A DNA stretch of 64,000 nucleotides from the NCBI RefSeq assembly GCF_019218265.1, contig NZ_JAHUZE010000002.1, forward strand, positions 434,001 through 498,000. Reading direction: 5' to 3'. Of the stretch, positions 1 through 7,512 are shown piece after piece. This DNA comes from Maritimibacter dapengensis (GTDB lineage Bacteria > Pseudomonadota > Alphaproteobacteria > Rhodobacterales > Rhodobacteraceae). A program made the position numbers and the translations under genes. Each line of letters opens with the position of its first letter. The first letter of the stretch is position 1. Below the pieces are notes generated by a model. The model had not been told where the DNA came from. It made no database searches and saw only the letters and a list, made by a program, of their open reading frames with translations.

Positions 1-524
1 AGCCCGGCATAGGCCAGAAGCGCGACGAGCGAGGTCCAGTGCCACACATCCATCACGATGATCGTGACCCAGGCGGCGAACGTGTCCTGCGTGTAATTGT
101 AATCGACACCGATGAGGTCGAGCGTGTAGCCCAGAAGCCCGATATCGACCCGTCCGAAAATCTGCCAGATCGTGCCGACCACGTTCCACGGGATCAGAAG
201 CGGAAGTGACATGACCACGAGGCAGAAGGATGCCCAGAACCCGCTCTTGGGCATGTTCAGCGCCACGAAGATGCCCAGCGGCACTTCGATCAACAAGATT
301 ATTCCGGAGAACATGAGCTGCCGCCCAAGCGCATCCCACATCCGGTCCGAAGCCAGCATCTCCTCGAACCATTCAAGCCCGGCCCAGAAGAACTCGTTCT
401 GTCCGAAGGTGTCCTGCACCGAGTAATTGACCACGGTCATCAGCGGGATCACCGCCGAGAAGGCGACGAGGATCAGAACTGGAAGGACCAGGAACCAGGC
501 CTTGTGATTGACGGTCTTGTCCAT
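1..524 (-). CDS. glpP: Glycerol ABC transporter permease GlpP (3' end outside window)
   Basis: Inner-membrane permease subunit of the glycerol importer. The reading frame opens with MDKTVNHKAWFLVLPVLI and stays open to the window edge, so only about 174 N-terminal residues are visible. It shows a first membrane helix at about residues 10-30 and further hydrophobic segments around 80-100 and 105-125, as in MalF/UgpA-type permeases. Its ATG shares one base with the glpT stop (TAATG), so the two are translationally coupled. The neighbours glpT, glpS and glpD make glycerol the likely substrate rather than a general sugar. The partner permease and binding protein should lie to the left. Confidence 0.85.
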   Translation of the reverse strand, partial: MDKTVNHKAWFLVLPVLILVAFSAVIPLMTVVNYSVQDTFGQNEFFWAGLEWFEEMLASDRMWDALGRQLMFSGIILLIEVPLGIFVALNMPKSGFWASFCLVVMSLPLLIPWNVVGTIWQIFGRVDIGLLGYTLDLIGVDYNYTQDTFAAWVTIIVMDVWHWTSLVALLAYAG

Positions 525-1600
525 TACGCGGCCTCCCCTTCGACGCGCCAGTCGTTGGCATAGACGTTGACATGTTTGGCGTCGAAGGTGACGCGGTTCA
601 TGTCGGCGGAAACGGGGTCGTCCTCGCCCGCGATGATGTTGATGTCATGGCCGAAGAAATTGGCCCGGATGATCTTGTGCCGCCCCACGTCCTCGACCCT
701 TCGCACCTTGACCGGCAGCCCGTCGGACTGGCTCAGCCGCGCGAATTCGGGCCGCACGCCGATCTCGACCTTGCCGTCGAGCGGCCCGTAGCCCCGGGCA
801 AGCTCCACCGAAGAGCCGTCGATATAGGCGGTGCGCCCCTCGACCTTGGCCGGGATCACGTTCATGCCGGGCGACCCGATGAAGTAACCGACGAAGGTGT
901 GCTCGGGGCGTTCGAACAATTCGTCCGGCGTGCCGATCTGCACGACGCGGCCCTCGTACATGACCACCACCTTGTCGGCGAATGTCAGCGCCTCGGTCTG
1001 GTCGTGGGTGACATAGATCATCGTGTGGCCGAAATCGTGGTGCAGCTTCTTCAACTGCGTGCGCAGTTCCCACTTCATATGCGGGTCGATCACCGTCAGC
1101 GGCTCGTCGAATAAAAGCGCGTTCACGTCCTTGCGCACCATCCCGCGCCCCAGGCTGATCTTCTGCTTGGCATCCGCCGTCAGCCCGCGCGCCTTGCGAT
1201 TCAGCATGTCTTCCATGCCGATCATCCGCGCAATCTCCTGCACACGTTCCGCGACGTATTTTTCGTCGCGCCCTCGGTTGCGCAGCGGGAAGGCGAGGTT
1301 ATCGCGCACGCTCATCGTGTCGTAGACCACCGGGAACTGGAACACCTGCGCGATCGAACGTTGGGCAGTCGGCGCATGGGTCACGTCCACATCGTCGAAG
1401 AGGATGCGCCCCCGCGACGGCTGCAACAGGCCCGAAATGATGTTGAGAAGCGTGGTCTTGCCACAGCCGGACGACCCCAGAAGCGCATAGGCCGCGCCGT
1501 CCTCCCAGACGTGGTTCAGCTCCTTCAGCGCAAAATCGTCCTCCGACTTCGGGTTCGGCAGGTAGGAATGGGCGAGGTTGTCGAGCGTGATCTTGGCCAT
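524..1600 (-). CDS. glpT: Glycerol ABC transporter ATP-binding subunit GlpT
   Basis: One of two different ATPases that power glycerol import. The 358-residue protein starts MAKITLDNLAHSY after a GGGAGG ribosome site. Walker A (GSSGCGKT, Lys48), Walker B with DEP (Asp165, Glu166) and the switch histidine in YVTHD (His199) are intact. The ABC signature is not: residues 140-150 read LTADAKQKISL where LSGGQ-QR is expected. A C-terminal MalK-type regulatory domain follows from about residue 240. It lies 11 bp after glpS and overlaps glpP by one base. The frame extends further upstream without a stop, but that stretch is glpS in another frame. Confidence 0.9.
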   Translation of the reverse strand: MAKITLDNLAHSYLPNPKSEDDFALKELNHVWEDGAAYALLGSSGCGKTTLLNIISGLLQPSRGRILFDDVDVTHAPTAQRSIAQVFQFPVVYDTMSVRDNLAFPLRNRGRDEKYVAERVQEIARMIGMEDMLNRKARGLTADAKQKISLGRGMVRKDVNALLFDEPLTVIDPHMKWELRTQLKKLHHDFGHTMIYVTHDQTEALTFADKVVVMYEGRVVQIGTPDELFERPEHTFVGYFIGSPGMNVIPAKVEGRTAYIDGSSVELARGYGPLDGKVEIGVRPEFARLSQSDGLPVKVRRVEDVGRHKIIRANFFGHDINIIAGEDDPVSADMNRVTFDAKHVNVYANDWRVEGEAA

Positions 1601-1611
1601 GATATCCTCCC

Positions 1612-2700
1612 TTATGCCGCGACCGCATAGGCGGCGGGGGCGACAAGGTCGCCGGTTTCGCTGAAGACATAGACATGCCTCGGGTCGAGCCAGACCGAGA
1701 GCGGCGCGTCGATGGTCAGATCGTTGACCCCATGAATCACGCCGACCCACCGCTCGCCGTGATGGTCGAGATGGATGAACGTCTCGGACCCGGTCAGTTC
1801 CGTCACGCTGAGCGTGGTCTTGAACTCCATCGCGTCGTCCGTGTGCTTGCCGATCTCGAGGTGGTTGGGCCGGAACCCGGCCGTGTAGCGCCCGTCCGAA
1901 AGCTCGGCCAGCTTGCCGACTGCCCTGGCGCTCTGACCGTCCCCGAACATGATCTTGCTGCCGGTCTTTGAGATTTGCAGGAAATTCATCGGCGGATCCG
2001 AGAACACCCGCGCCGTGGTCGCATCGACCGGCTGGCGATAGACGGCGGGGGTCGGCCCGAACTGCGTCACGCGGCCCTCCCACAGCGTCGCGGTATTGCC
2101 TCCGAGCAAGAGCGCCTCTTCCGGCTCCGTCGTCGCGTAGACAAAAATCGAGCCCGATTCCTCGAAAATCTTGGGGATTTCGACGCGCAATTCCTCGCGC
2201 AGCTTGTAGTCGAGGTTCGCGAGCGGTTCGTCGAGCAGGACGAGCCCCGCGTTCTTCACCAGCGCTCGCGCGAGCGCACAGCGTTGCTGCTGGCCGCCAG
2301 ACAGTTCCAACGGCTTGCGGTCGAGCATCGGGGCAAGCTGCATCAGCTCCGCCGCCTCACGTACCCGCCGGTCGATCTCGGCCTTGTCCACACCCAGAAG
2401 CCGCATGGGCGAGGCGATGTTGTCGTAAACGCTCATCGAGGGGTAGTTGATGAATTGCTGATAGACCATCGCGACCTTGCGATCCTGCACCCGCATCCCC
2501 GTCACGTCCTCGCCGTGCCAGATCACCTGTCCCGCCGTCGGCACGTCCAGCCCCGCCATCAGCCGCATGATCGAGGTCTTGCCGGACGACGTCGGCCCCA
2601 GCAGCACGTTCATCGTGCCGTTCTCCAACGTCAGATCGGTGGGGTGGATATGCACCTGCCCCTCGACGATCTTGGACACGCCTTTCAGTTCCAGCGTCAT
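1612..2700 (-). CDS. glpS: Glycerol ABC transporter ATP-binding subunit GlpS
   Basis: Second ATPase of the glycerol importer, 362 residues, MalK/UgpC-like. Walker A is GPTSSGKTS (Lys41), the signature LSGGQQQR is canonical (residues 133-140) and Walker B ends in LLDEP (Asp157, Glu158). The switch histidine is absent: the segment is YATTEPEEA with Thr191 where His is usual. A C-terminal regulatory domain is present. The gene follows glpD by 13 bp and precedes glpT by 11 bp, so the four genes form one leftward operon. The defect in GlpS is complementary to the one in GlpT. Confidence 0.9.
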   Translation of the reverse strand: MTLELKGVSKIVEGQVHIHPTDLTLENGTMNVLLGPTSSGKTSIMRLMAGLDVPTAGQVIWHGEDVTGMRVQDRKVAMVYQQFINYPSMSVYDNIASPMRLLGVDKAEIDRRVREAAELMQLAPMLDRKPLELSGGQQQRCALARALVKNAGLVLLDEPLANLDYKLREELRVEIPKIFEESGSIFVYATTEPEEALLLGGNTATLWEGRVTQFGPTPAVYRQPVDATTARVFSDPPMNFLQISKTGSKIMFGDGQSARAVGKLAELSDGRYTAGFRPNHLEIGKHTDDAMEFKTTLSVTELTGSETFIHLDHHGERWVGVIHGVNDLTIDAPLSVWLDPRHVYVFSETGDLVAPAAYAVAA

Positions 2701-2713
2701 TCAGGTCCTCCTC

Positions 2714-4312
2714 CTACTCCGCCGCGGCCCGGACAGAGGGACGGCGCTCGGCCATCCAGTCTTCGATTGCGTCGATCTCGGCCTGCGTCAGCCGAAGCCC
2801 GAGCTTGTTGCGCCGCCACACCACGTCCTCGGCGGTGCGGGCGAATTCGTGGGTCATGAGCCAGCTCAGCTCGGCCTCTGTCAGCGTCGCGCCGAAATCC
2901 CGGCCAAGGTCGGCGGCGCTTTTCGCATCCCCCAAGAGTCGCGGCGCGTCCGTGCCATAGGCGCGGATCAGCCGCTTCGCCCAGAACGCCGTCAGGAATG
3001 GATAATCCTCGCCAAGCGCGTCGATCCTCGCGTCCACCGCATCCACCGCGAAGTCACCGCCGGGCAGGGAGGCGCCTGCCGTCCACGGGCCGGACTTGGC
3101 GGGCACATGCGCTCCGATCTTCTCAAGCGCACTTTCCGCCAGCCGCCGATAGGTCGTGATCTTCCCGCCGAAGACGTTGAGCACGGGCGCACCGCCCGCC
3201 GCATCGACCTTCAGCGTGTAATCCCGCGTCGCCGCCGTCGCGCTGCGCGCGCCGTCATCATAAAGCGGGCGCACCCCGGAATAGGTCCAGACGATATCGT
3301 CCTCGGAAATATCCTCGGCCAAGTACTGGTTGGCGAAGTCGATCAGGTAGCGTTGCTCGTCCGGTGTGCAGACCGGGGACTGCGACGGGTCTTCATGTTC
3401 CGCATCGGTGGTGCCGATCAGTGTGAAATCGGTTTCATAGGGAATGGCGAAGATGATCCGCCCATCGGTGCCCTGAAAGAAATAGCATTTGTCGTGATCG
3501 AACAGCCGCTTCGTCACGATATGTGAGCCGCGCACCAGCCGCACGCCCTCCGAGGAGTTGAGCCGCACCTTGGTCTGGATGATATCCCCGACCCACGGCC
3601 CGCCCGCATTCACCAGCATCCGGGCGAAATGAACCACCCGCTCGCCGTTTTCGGTATTGCGCGTTTCAATTCGCCACAGATCGCCCTCGCGCTCGGCCTT
3701 CTCGACCTGCGTGCGCGTCAGGATCTCCGCCCCCCGGTCGGCCGCATCACGGGCGTTGAGCACCACGAGACGCGAATCCTCGACCCAGCAATCCGAGTAT
3801 TCATAGGCTTTCTCGAACCGATCCTCGAGCGGCACGCCTTCTGGAGTGTCCGTGAGCGACAACGTCCGTGTTGGCGGAAGGATCTTTCGCCCGCCCAGAT
3901 GGTCGTAGAGAAACAGGCCGAGCCGAATGAGCCAGGCCGGACGACGCCCCTTCATCCAGGGCATCACCGCACTCAGGATACGCGACATCGGCGTGCTCGC
4001 CTCGAACCGCATATCCTTATGATAAGGCAGGACAAATCTCATCGGCCACGAGATGTGCGGCATGTTGCGCAGCAGCACCTCGCGCTCGATCAACGCTTCA
4101 CGCACGAGGCGCACCTCGAAATACTCGAGATAGCGCAGCCCGCCATGAAAGAGTTTCGTCGACGCGGACGAGGTTGCGGAGGCCAGATCGTTCATCTCGG
4201 CAAGGATGACCGAGAGGCCACGGCCCGCCGCATCCCGGGCGATGCCGCATCCGTTGATGCCGCCCCCGATGATGAAAAGGTCCGATACCTCTTTCTGATG
4301 AGCATCGCTCAT
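2714..4312 (-). CDS. glpD: FAD-dependent glycerol-3-phosphate dehydrogenase
   Basis: Oxidises glycerol-3-phosphate to dihydroxyacetone phosphate at the inner membrane and passes electrons to quinone. The 532-residue protein has an N-terminal FAD-binding Rossmann motif (IIGGGINGCGIARDAAGRG, from about residue 14), the SSASTKLFHGGLRYLE segment typical of GlpD, and the C-terminal GlpD helical domain. It is the first gene of the glp operon and is divergent from glpR across 220 bp. Compared with the second GlpD-like protein at 40.8 kb it carries an extra stretch of about 25 residues near residues 105-130. Confidence 0.92.
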   Translation of the reverse strand: MSDAHQKEVSDLFIIGGGINGCGIARDAAGRGLSVILAEMNDLASATSSASTKLFHGGLRYLEYFEVRLVREALIEREVLLRNMPHISWPMRFVLPYHKDMRFEASTPMSRILSAVMPWMKGRRPAWLIRLGLFLYDHLGGRKILPPTRTLSLTDTPEGVPLEDRFEKAYEYSDCWVEDSRLVVLNARDAADRGAEILTRTQVEKAEREGDLWRIETRNTENGERVVHFARMLVNAGGPWVGDIIQTKVRLNSSEGVRLVRGSHIVTKRLFDHDKCYFFQGTDGRIIFAIPYETDFTLIGTTDAEHEDPSQSPVCTPDEQRYLIDFANQYLAEDISEDDIVWTYSGVRPLYDDGARSATAATRDYTLKVDAAGGAPVLNVFGGKITTYRRLAESALEKIGAHVPAKSGPWTAGASLPGGDFAVDAVDARIDALGEDYPFLTAFWAKRLIRAYGTDAPRLLGDAKSAADLGRDFGATLTEAELSWLMTHEFARTAEDVVWRRNKLGLRLTQAEIDAIEDWMAERRPSVRAAAE

Positions 4313-4372
4313 CCGACTCCTCCCGTCTGTCCGCGCAGACTTTATGCCACCGGTGAAATTTTACGCAAGCAA

Positions 4373-4398
4373 TTTGTTTTCGTTTTTGTTCGTTTTGG
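4373..4398. promoter_or_regulatory. Candidate GlpR operator in glpD-glpR intergenic region
   Basis: An AT-rich stretch in otherwise GC-rich DNA with direct TTCG-type repeats (TTTTCGTTTTT then GTTCGTTTT). DeoR-family GlpR proteins commonly bind TTCG-containing repeats. It sits 60-85 bp upstream of glpD in the divergent glpD-glpR region (4313-4532). Assignment is by position and composition only. Confidence 0.35.
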
Positions 4399-4532
4399 TG
4401 TAGAAGCCTGAAAAGAAGGCGTTTGGCAAGCGTGACAAACCGCCGTTTTGCGCGAAACCGCGCCTTCAGTTATGAGACACTTCCAAGCACCGCCGGGCGG
4501 TCGCTCCCGATACCCAAAGAACCGAACCGCTC

Positions 4533-5291
4533 ATGTCCCAGTCTTTCCGCCATCCCGAGATCCTTGAAATCGCCCGCCGTGACGGGTTGGTGACCGTAGA
4601 AGGTCTCGCCGCGCATTTCGGCGTGACGCTTCAGACCATCCGCCGCGACCTTTCGGACCTTGCCGATGCGGGGCGGCTCGAACGGGTGCATGGCGGTGCA
4701 GTCCTGCCCTCGGGCACGACCAATATCGGGTATGAAGAACGCCGCGCGCTCAACACCGACGCAAAGTCCGCCATCGCGCGCGCCTGCGCCAAGCGGATTC
4801 CCGGCGACATGTCGATCTTCCTCAATATCGGGACCAGCACCGAGGCGGTCGCGCGTGAGCTTCTGCACCACGAACACCTCATGGTGGTGACCAACAATAT
4901 GAACGTGGCGAATATCCTCGTCGCCAACCCCTCCTGCGAGGTGGTCGTGACCGGCGGGCACCTGCGCCGCGCGGACGGGGGGCTGATCGGGAACCTCGCG
5001 ACGGAAACCATTCGGAAATTCAAGTTCGACCTCGCCGTGATCGGCTGTTCGGCGATGGACGATGATGGCGACATCCTCGACTTCGATATTCAGGAGGTGA
5101 GCGTCAGCCAGTCGATCCTCGCCCAGTCCCGGCGCACCTTCCTCGTCGCCGACCACTCGAAGTTCAAACGAAGCGCACCCGCACGGATCGCCTCGCTGTC
5201 CGACGTGGACGCGTTCTTCACGGACCGGCCCCTGAGCGCCGACCTCACCGCATCCTGCGAGGCCTGGGGAACGGAAGTCGTAATCGCCTAA
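4533..5291 (+). CDS. glpR: DeoR-family repressor of glycerol utilisation
   Basis: Predicted transcriptional repressor of the adjacent glp operon, responding to glycerol-3-phosphate or a related phosphate ester. The 252 residues comprise an N-terminal DeoR winged HTH (about residues 6-58, with VEGLAAHFGVTLQTIRRDL and the RVHGGAVLPS linker) and a C-terminal sugar-phosphate sensor domain of the RpiA-like fold with the conserved NIGTST segment. It is divergent from glpD, which is the usual arrangement for a local repressor. Its last four bases overlap the end of the convergent Lrp-type gene. Confidence 0.85.
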   Translation: MSQSFRHPEILEIARRDGLVTVEGLAAHFGVTLQTIRRDLSDLADAGRLERVHGGAVLPSGTTNIGYEERRALNTDAKSAIARACAKRIPGDMSIFLNIGTSTEAVARELLHHEHLMVVTNNMNVANILVANPSCEVVVTGGHLRRADGGLIGNLATETIRKFKFDLAVIGCSAMDDDGDILDFDIQEVSVSQSILAQSRRTFLVADHSKFKRSAPARIASLSDVDAFFTDRPLSADLTASCEAWGTEVVIA

Positions 5292-5773
5292 AGGCCAGAC
5301 AGGTCGAGCGTCTCGCGGTCCTTCATCGTCTTGAGCACGATTTCCGAGCGCACCTGACTCACCCTCGGGTCTGGCAGCAACTTGGAGTGGACGAAATCCG
5401 CAAAGGCGTCGAGATCGCGAACCCGGATGTCGAGGATGTAATCCGCATCGCCCGATACCGAAAAGGCCGACGCGACCTCCGGCGCACGTTCGAGGAACGC
5501 GGCGAAGTCGTTGTTCGGGTCGTGCGCATGGTCCTTGAGGTTCACCCGCACCATCGCCCTTAGCCCCAATCCTAATTTCCCCGCGTCGAGCCGCGCCGCG
5601 TACCCCTTGATCAACCCTGCGGCCTCCAATGCAGCGCGACGGCGTGAACATTGCGACGCCGACAGGTTCACGACCTCTGACAGAGCCGCGTTGGTCATGG
5701 CACCGTCCCGCTGCAATGCGTTCAATATCGCGCGGTCGAACTCATCTATGCGCATTCTGTGCGCCTCGCTCAT
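5288..5773 (-). CDS. Lrp/AsnC-family transcriptional regulator
   Basis: A 161-residue regulator with an N-terminal AsnC-type HTH (about residues 9-60, IDEFDRAILNALQRDG through LSASQCSRRRAALEAAG) and a C-terminal RAM ligand-binding domain (about 75-150). It is divergent from the thiamine-diphosphate enzyme gene across a 107-bp gap. Lrp-type regulators often control the divergent neighbour in response to an amino acid, so that enzyme is the likely target. The effector cannot be read from sequence. Confidence 0.85.
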   Translation of the reverse strand: MSEAHRMRIDEFDRAILNALQRDGAMTNAALSEVVNLSASQCSRRRAALEAAGLIKGYAARLDAGKLGLGLRAMVRVNLKDHAHDPNNDFAAFLERAPEVASAFSVSGDADYILDIRVRDLDAFADFVHSKLLPDPRVSQVRSEIVLKTMKDRETLDLSGL

Positions 5774-5880
5774 GTTTCATGCGTGTTCTGCGCCATTTCA
5801 CCCGGTTTCGCGTGAAGAATGCAAGCCTTTCGCATCTCTCTTGCGTCATACTGGCACAAAGCGAACGGGAGAAATCTGTC

Positions 5881-7512
5881 ATGTCCGATGATAAAAAATA
5901 CGTCTATCAATCCATCGCGCAGGCCGTGTGCGACCATGAGGTCGAGACAATGTTCGGTCTCATGGGCGACGCAAACCTCTTCATGGTCGATCATTTCGTG
6001 CGTGGCTGCGGTGGTGATTTCGTGCCGGCCGCGCATGAGGGCAGTTCGGTGCTCATGGCGCTCGCCTACAGCCATGTGAAGGGCAAGATGGGCGTGGCGA
6101 CGATCACCCACGGTCCCGCGCTCACCAACACCGTGACGGCCCTTGCCGAAGGTGCACGCGCGCAGATCCCGATGGTGCTGCTGGCGGGCGACACGGCCGT
6201 GTCCGATCCTCAGAACCTGCAAAACATCGACCAGCGCGAAGTGGTGAAAGTCACCGGGGCAGGGTTCGAGCAGATGCGCTCCATCGAAACCGTGTCGCGT
6301 GATGTGGCGCGCGCCTTCTACCGCGCCCGCGTGGAGCGCCGCCCCATCGTGCTCAACATGCCCGCCGACTTCATGTGGCAGGAGGCCGCGCCCTACGAGA
6401 AGGTGTTGCACCATGTCTTCCGCACCCCGGCGATCGTGCCGGAAGGCGAGGCGTTCGACAACGCGCTCGGCATGATTGCGTCGGCCAAACGCCCGGTCGT
6501 GCTGGCAGGGGGCGGTGCGACCCACGCCCGCGATCAGCTTGTCCGGCTGGCCGAACGGATGCAGGCGCCGCTGGCGACCACGCTCAAGGCCAAGGGGTTG
6601 TTCAACGATCAGCCTTACAACATGGACATTTTCGGCACCCTGTCGACACCCGCAGCGTATGAAGCCATCGACAAGGCCGATTGCATCATCTGCTTCGGCA
6701 CCTCGCTGCACCATTTCACCACCGACAAGGGCAAGTTGATGAAGGGCAAGCGCGTCGTGCTCGTGAACGACCAGCCGTCTGAGGTCGGGCGCAACTACCA
6801 CCCAGACGCCGCCCTCATCGCAGACGCCGCGTTGACGGCGGACAACATCGTTTACTGGCTGGACGAGGCGGAAATCCCGCCCACCGGCTTCACCGACGAA
6901 CTCGACGGCCCGACGCTGACCGAGCATCCCCTGGGCCGTCCGGGTGATGTGGCGGAGGGCTGCGTGCCCTTCGTCCATGCGCTCGACCGTCTTGAAGAAG
7001 TGCTGCCCAAGGACCGCGTGCTCACCACCGATGGCGGGCGCTTCATGACCGAGGTCTGGTGCCGCATCTCCGCTCCGCACCCGAGGCGGTTTCTTGTAAA
7101 CGTCAATTTCGGCTCGATCGGGCTGGGGCTACAGGAAGCGATCGGTGCGGGCTTTGCAGAGCCGGACAAGCCGGTGATCCACTTCACCGGCGATGGCGGC
7201 TTCATGATGGGCGGGGTCAACGAATTCAACACGGCCGTGCGCCTGAACCGCGACCTGATCGTAATCGTCTGCAACGACAGCGCCTACGGCGCCGAACACA
7301 TCCAGTTCGTCGACAAGAAGATGGACCCGGGGCTTTCGATGTTCGAATGGCCGTCCTTCGCCGCGCTCGGCACGGCGCTGGGTGGGCAGGGGCTTCTCGT
7401 GAAATCCGAGGCCGATCTGGACGACGCGATCAAGGCGATTGAAAACCGCGACCGCCCGATCCTCATCGAGCTGAGCCTCGATCCCGATGACGTGCCACGT
7501 ATGCGGACCTAA
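5881..7512 (+). CDS. Thiamine-diphosphate-dependent enzyme, acetolactate synthase-like
   Basis: A 543-residue three-domain ThDP enzyme: N-terminal Pyr domain with catalytic Glu53 (AAHEGSSV), central domain, and C-terminal PP domain with the cofactor motif GDGGFMMGG (Gly437 on) ending in CNDS. The ATG at 5881 is chosen because it follows GGGAGAAA and starts a family-like N terminus; the longer open frame upstream crosses the Lrp promoter. The group includes acetolactate synthases, oxo-acid decarboxylases and sulfoacetaldehyde acetyltransferase. I cannot tell the substrate. A divergent Lrp regulator hints at an amino-acid-derived 2-oxo acid. Its stop overlaps the convergent CheB-CheR gene by four bases. 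Confidence 0.8.
   Translation: MSDDKKYVYQSIAQAVCDHEVETMFGLMGDANLFMVDHFVRGCGGDFVPAAHEGSSVLMALAYSHVKGKMGVATITHGPALTNTVTALAEGARAQIPMVLLAGDTAVSDPQNLQNIDQREVVKVTGAGFEQMRSIETVSRDVARAFYRARVERRPIVLNMPADFMWQEAAPYEKVLHHVFRTPAIVPEGEAFDNALGMIASAKRPVVLAGGGATHARDQLVRLAERMQAPLATTLKAKGLFNDQPYNMDIFGTLSTPAAYEAIDKADCIICFGTSLHHFTTDKGKLMKGKRVVLVNDQPSEVGRNYHPDAALIADAALTADNIVYWLDEAEIPPTGFTDELDGPTLTEHPLGRPGDVAEGCVPFVHALDRLEEVLPKDRVLTTDGGRFMTEVWCRISAPHPRRFLVNVNFGSIGLGLQEAIGAGFAEPDKPVIHFTGDGGFMMGGVNEFNTAVRLNRDLIVIVCNDSAYGAEHIQFVDKKMDPGLSMFEWPSFAALGTALGGQGLLVKSEADLDDAIKAIENRDRPILIELSLDPDDVPRMRT

Noticed and set aside
5629-5880. Longer N terminus for the thiamine-diphosphate enzyme
   Set aside because: The extension overlaps the divergent Lrp gene, and the ATG at 5881 has a good RBS and a family-like start.
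5881-7512. Sulfoacetaldehyde acetyltransferase acting with the Tpa-like enzyme
   Set aside because: Only the general ThDP fold supports it; the genes are 40 kb apart and the local regulator is Lrp-type, so no specific substrate was assigned.
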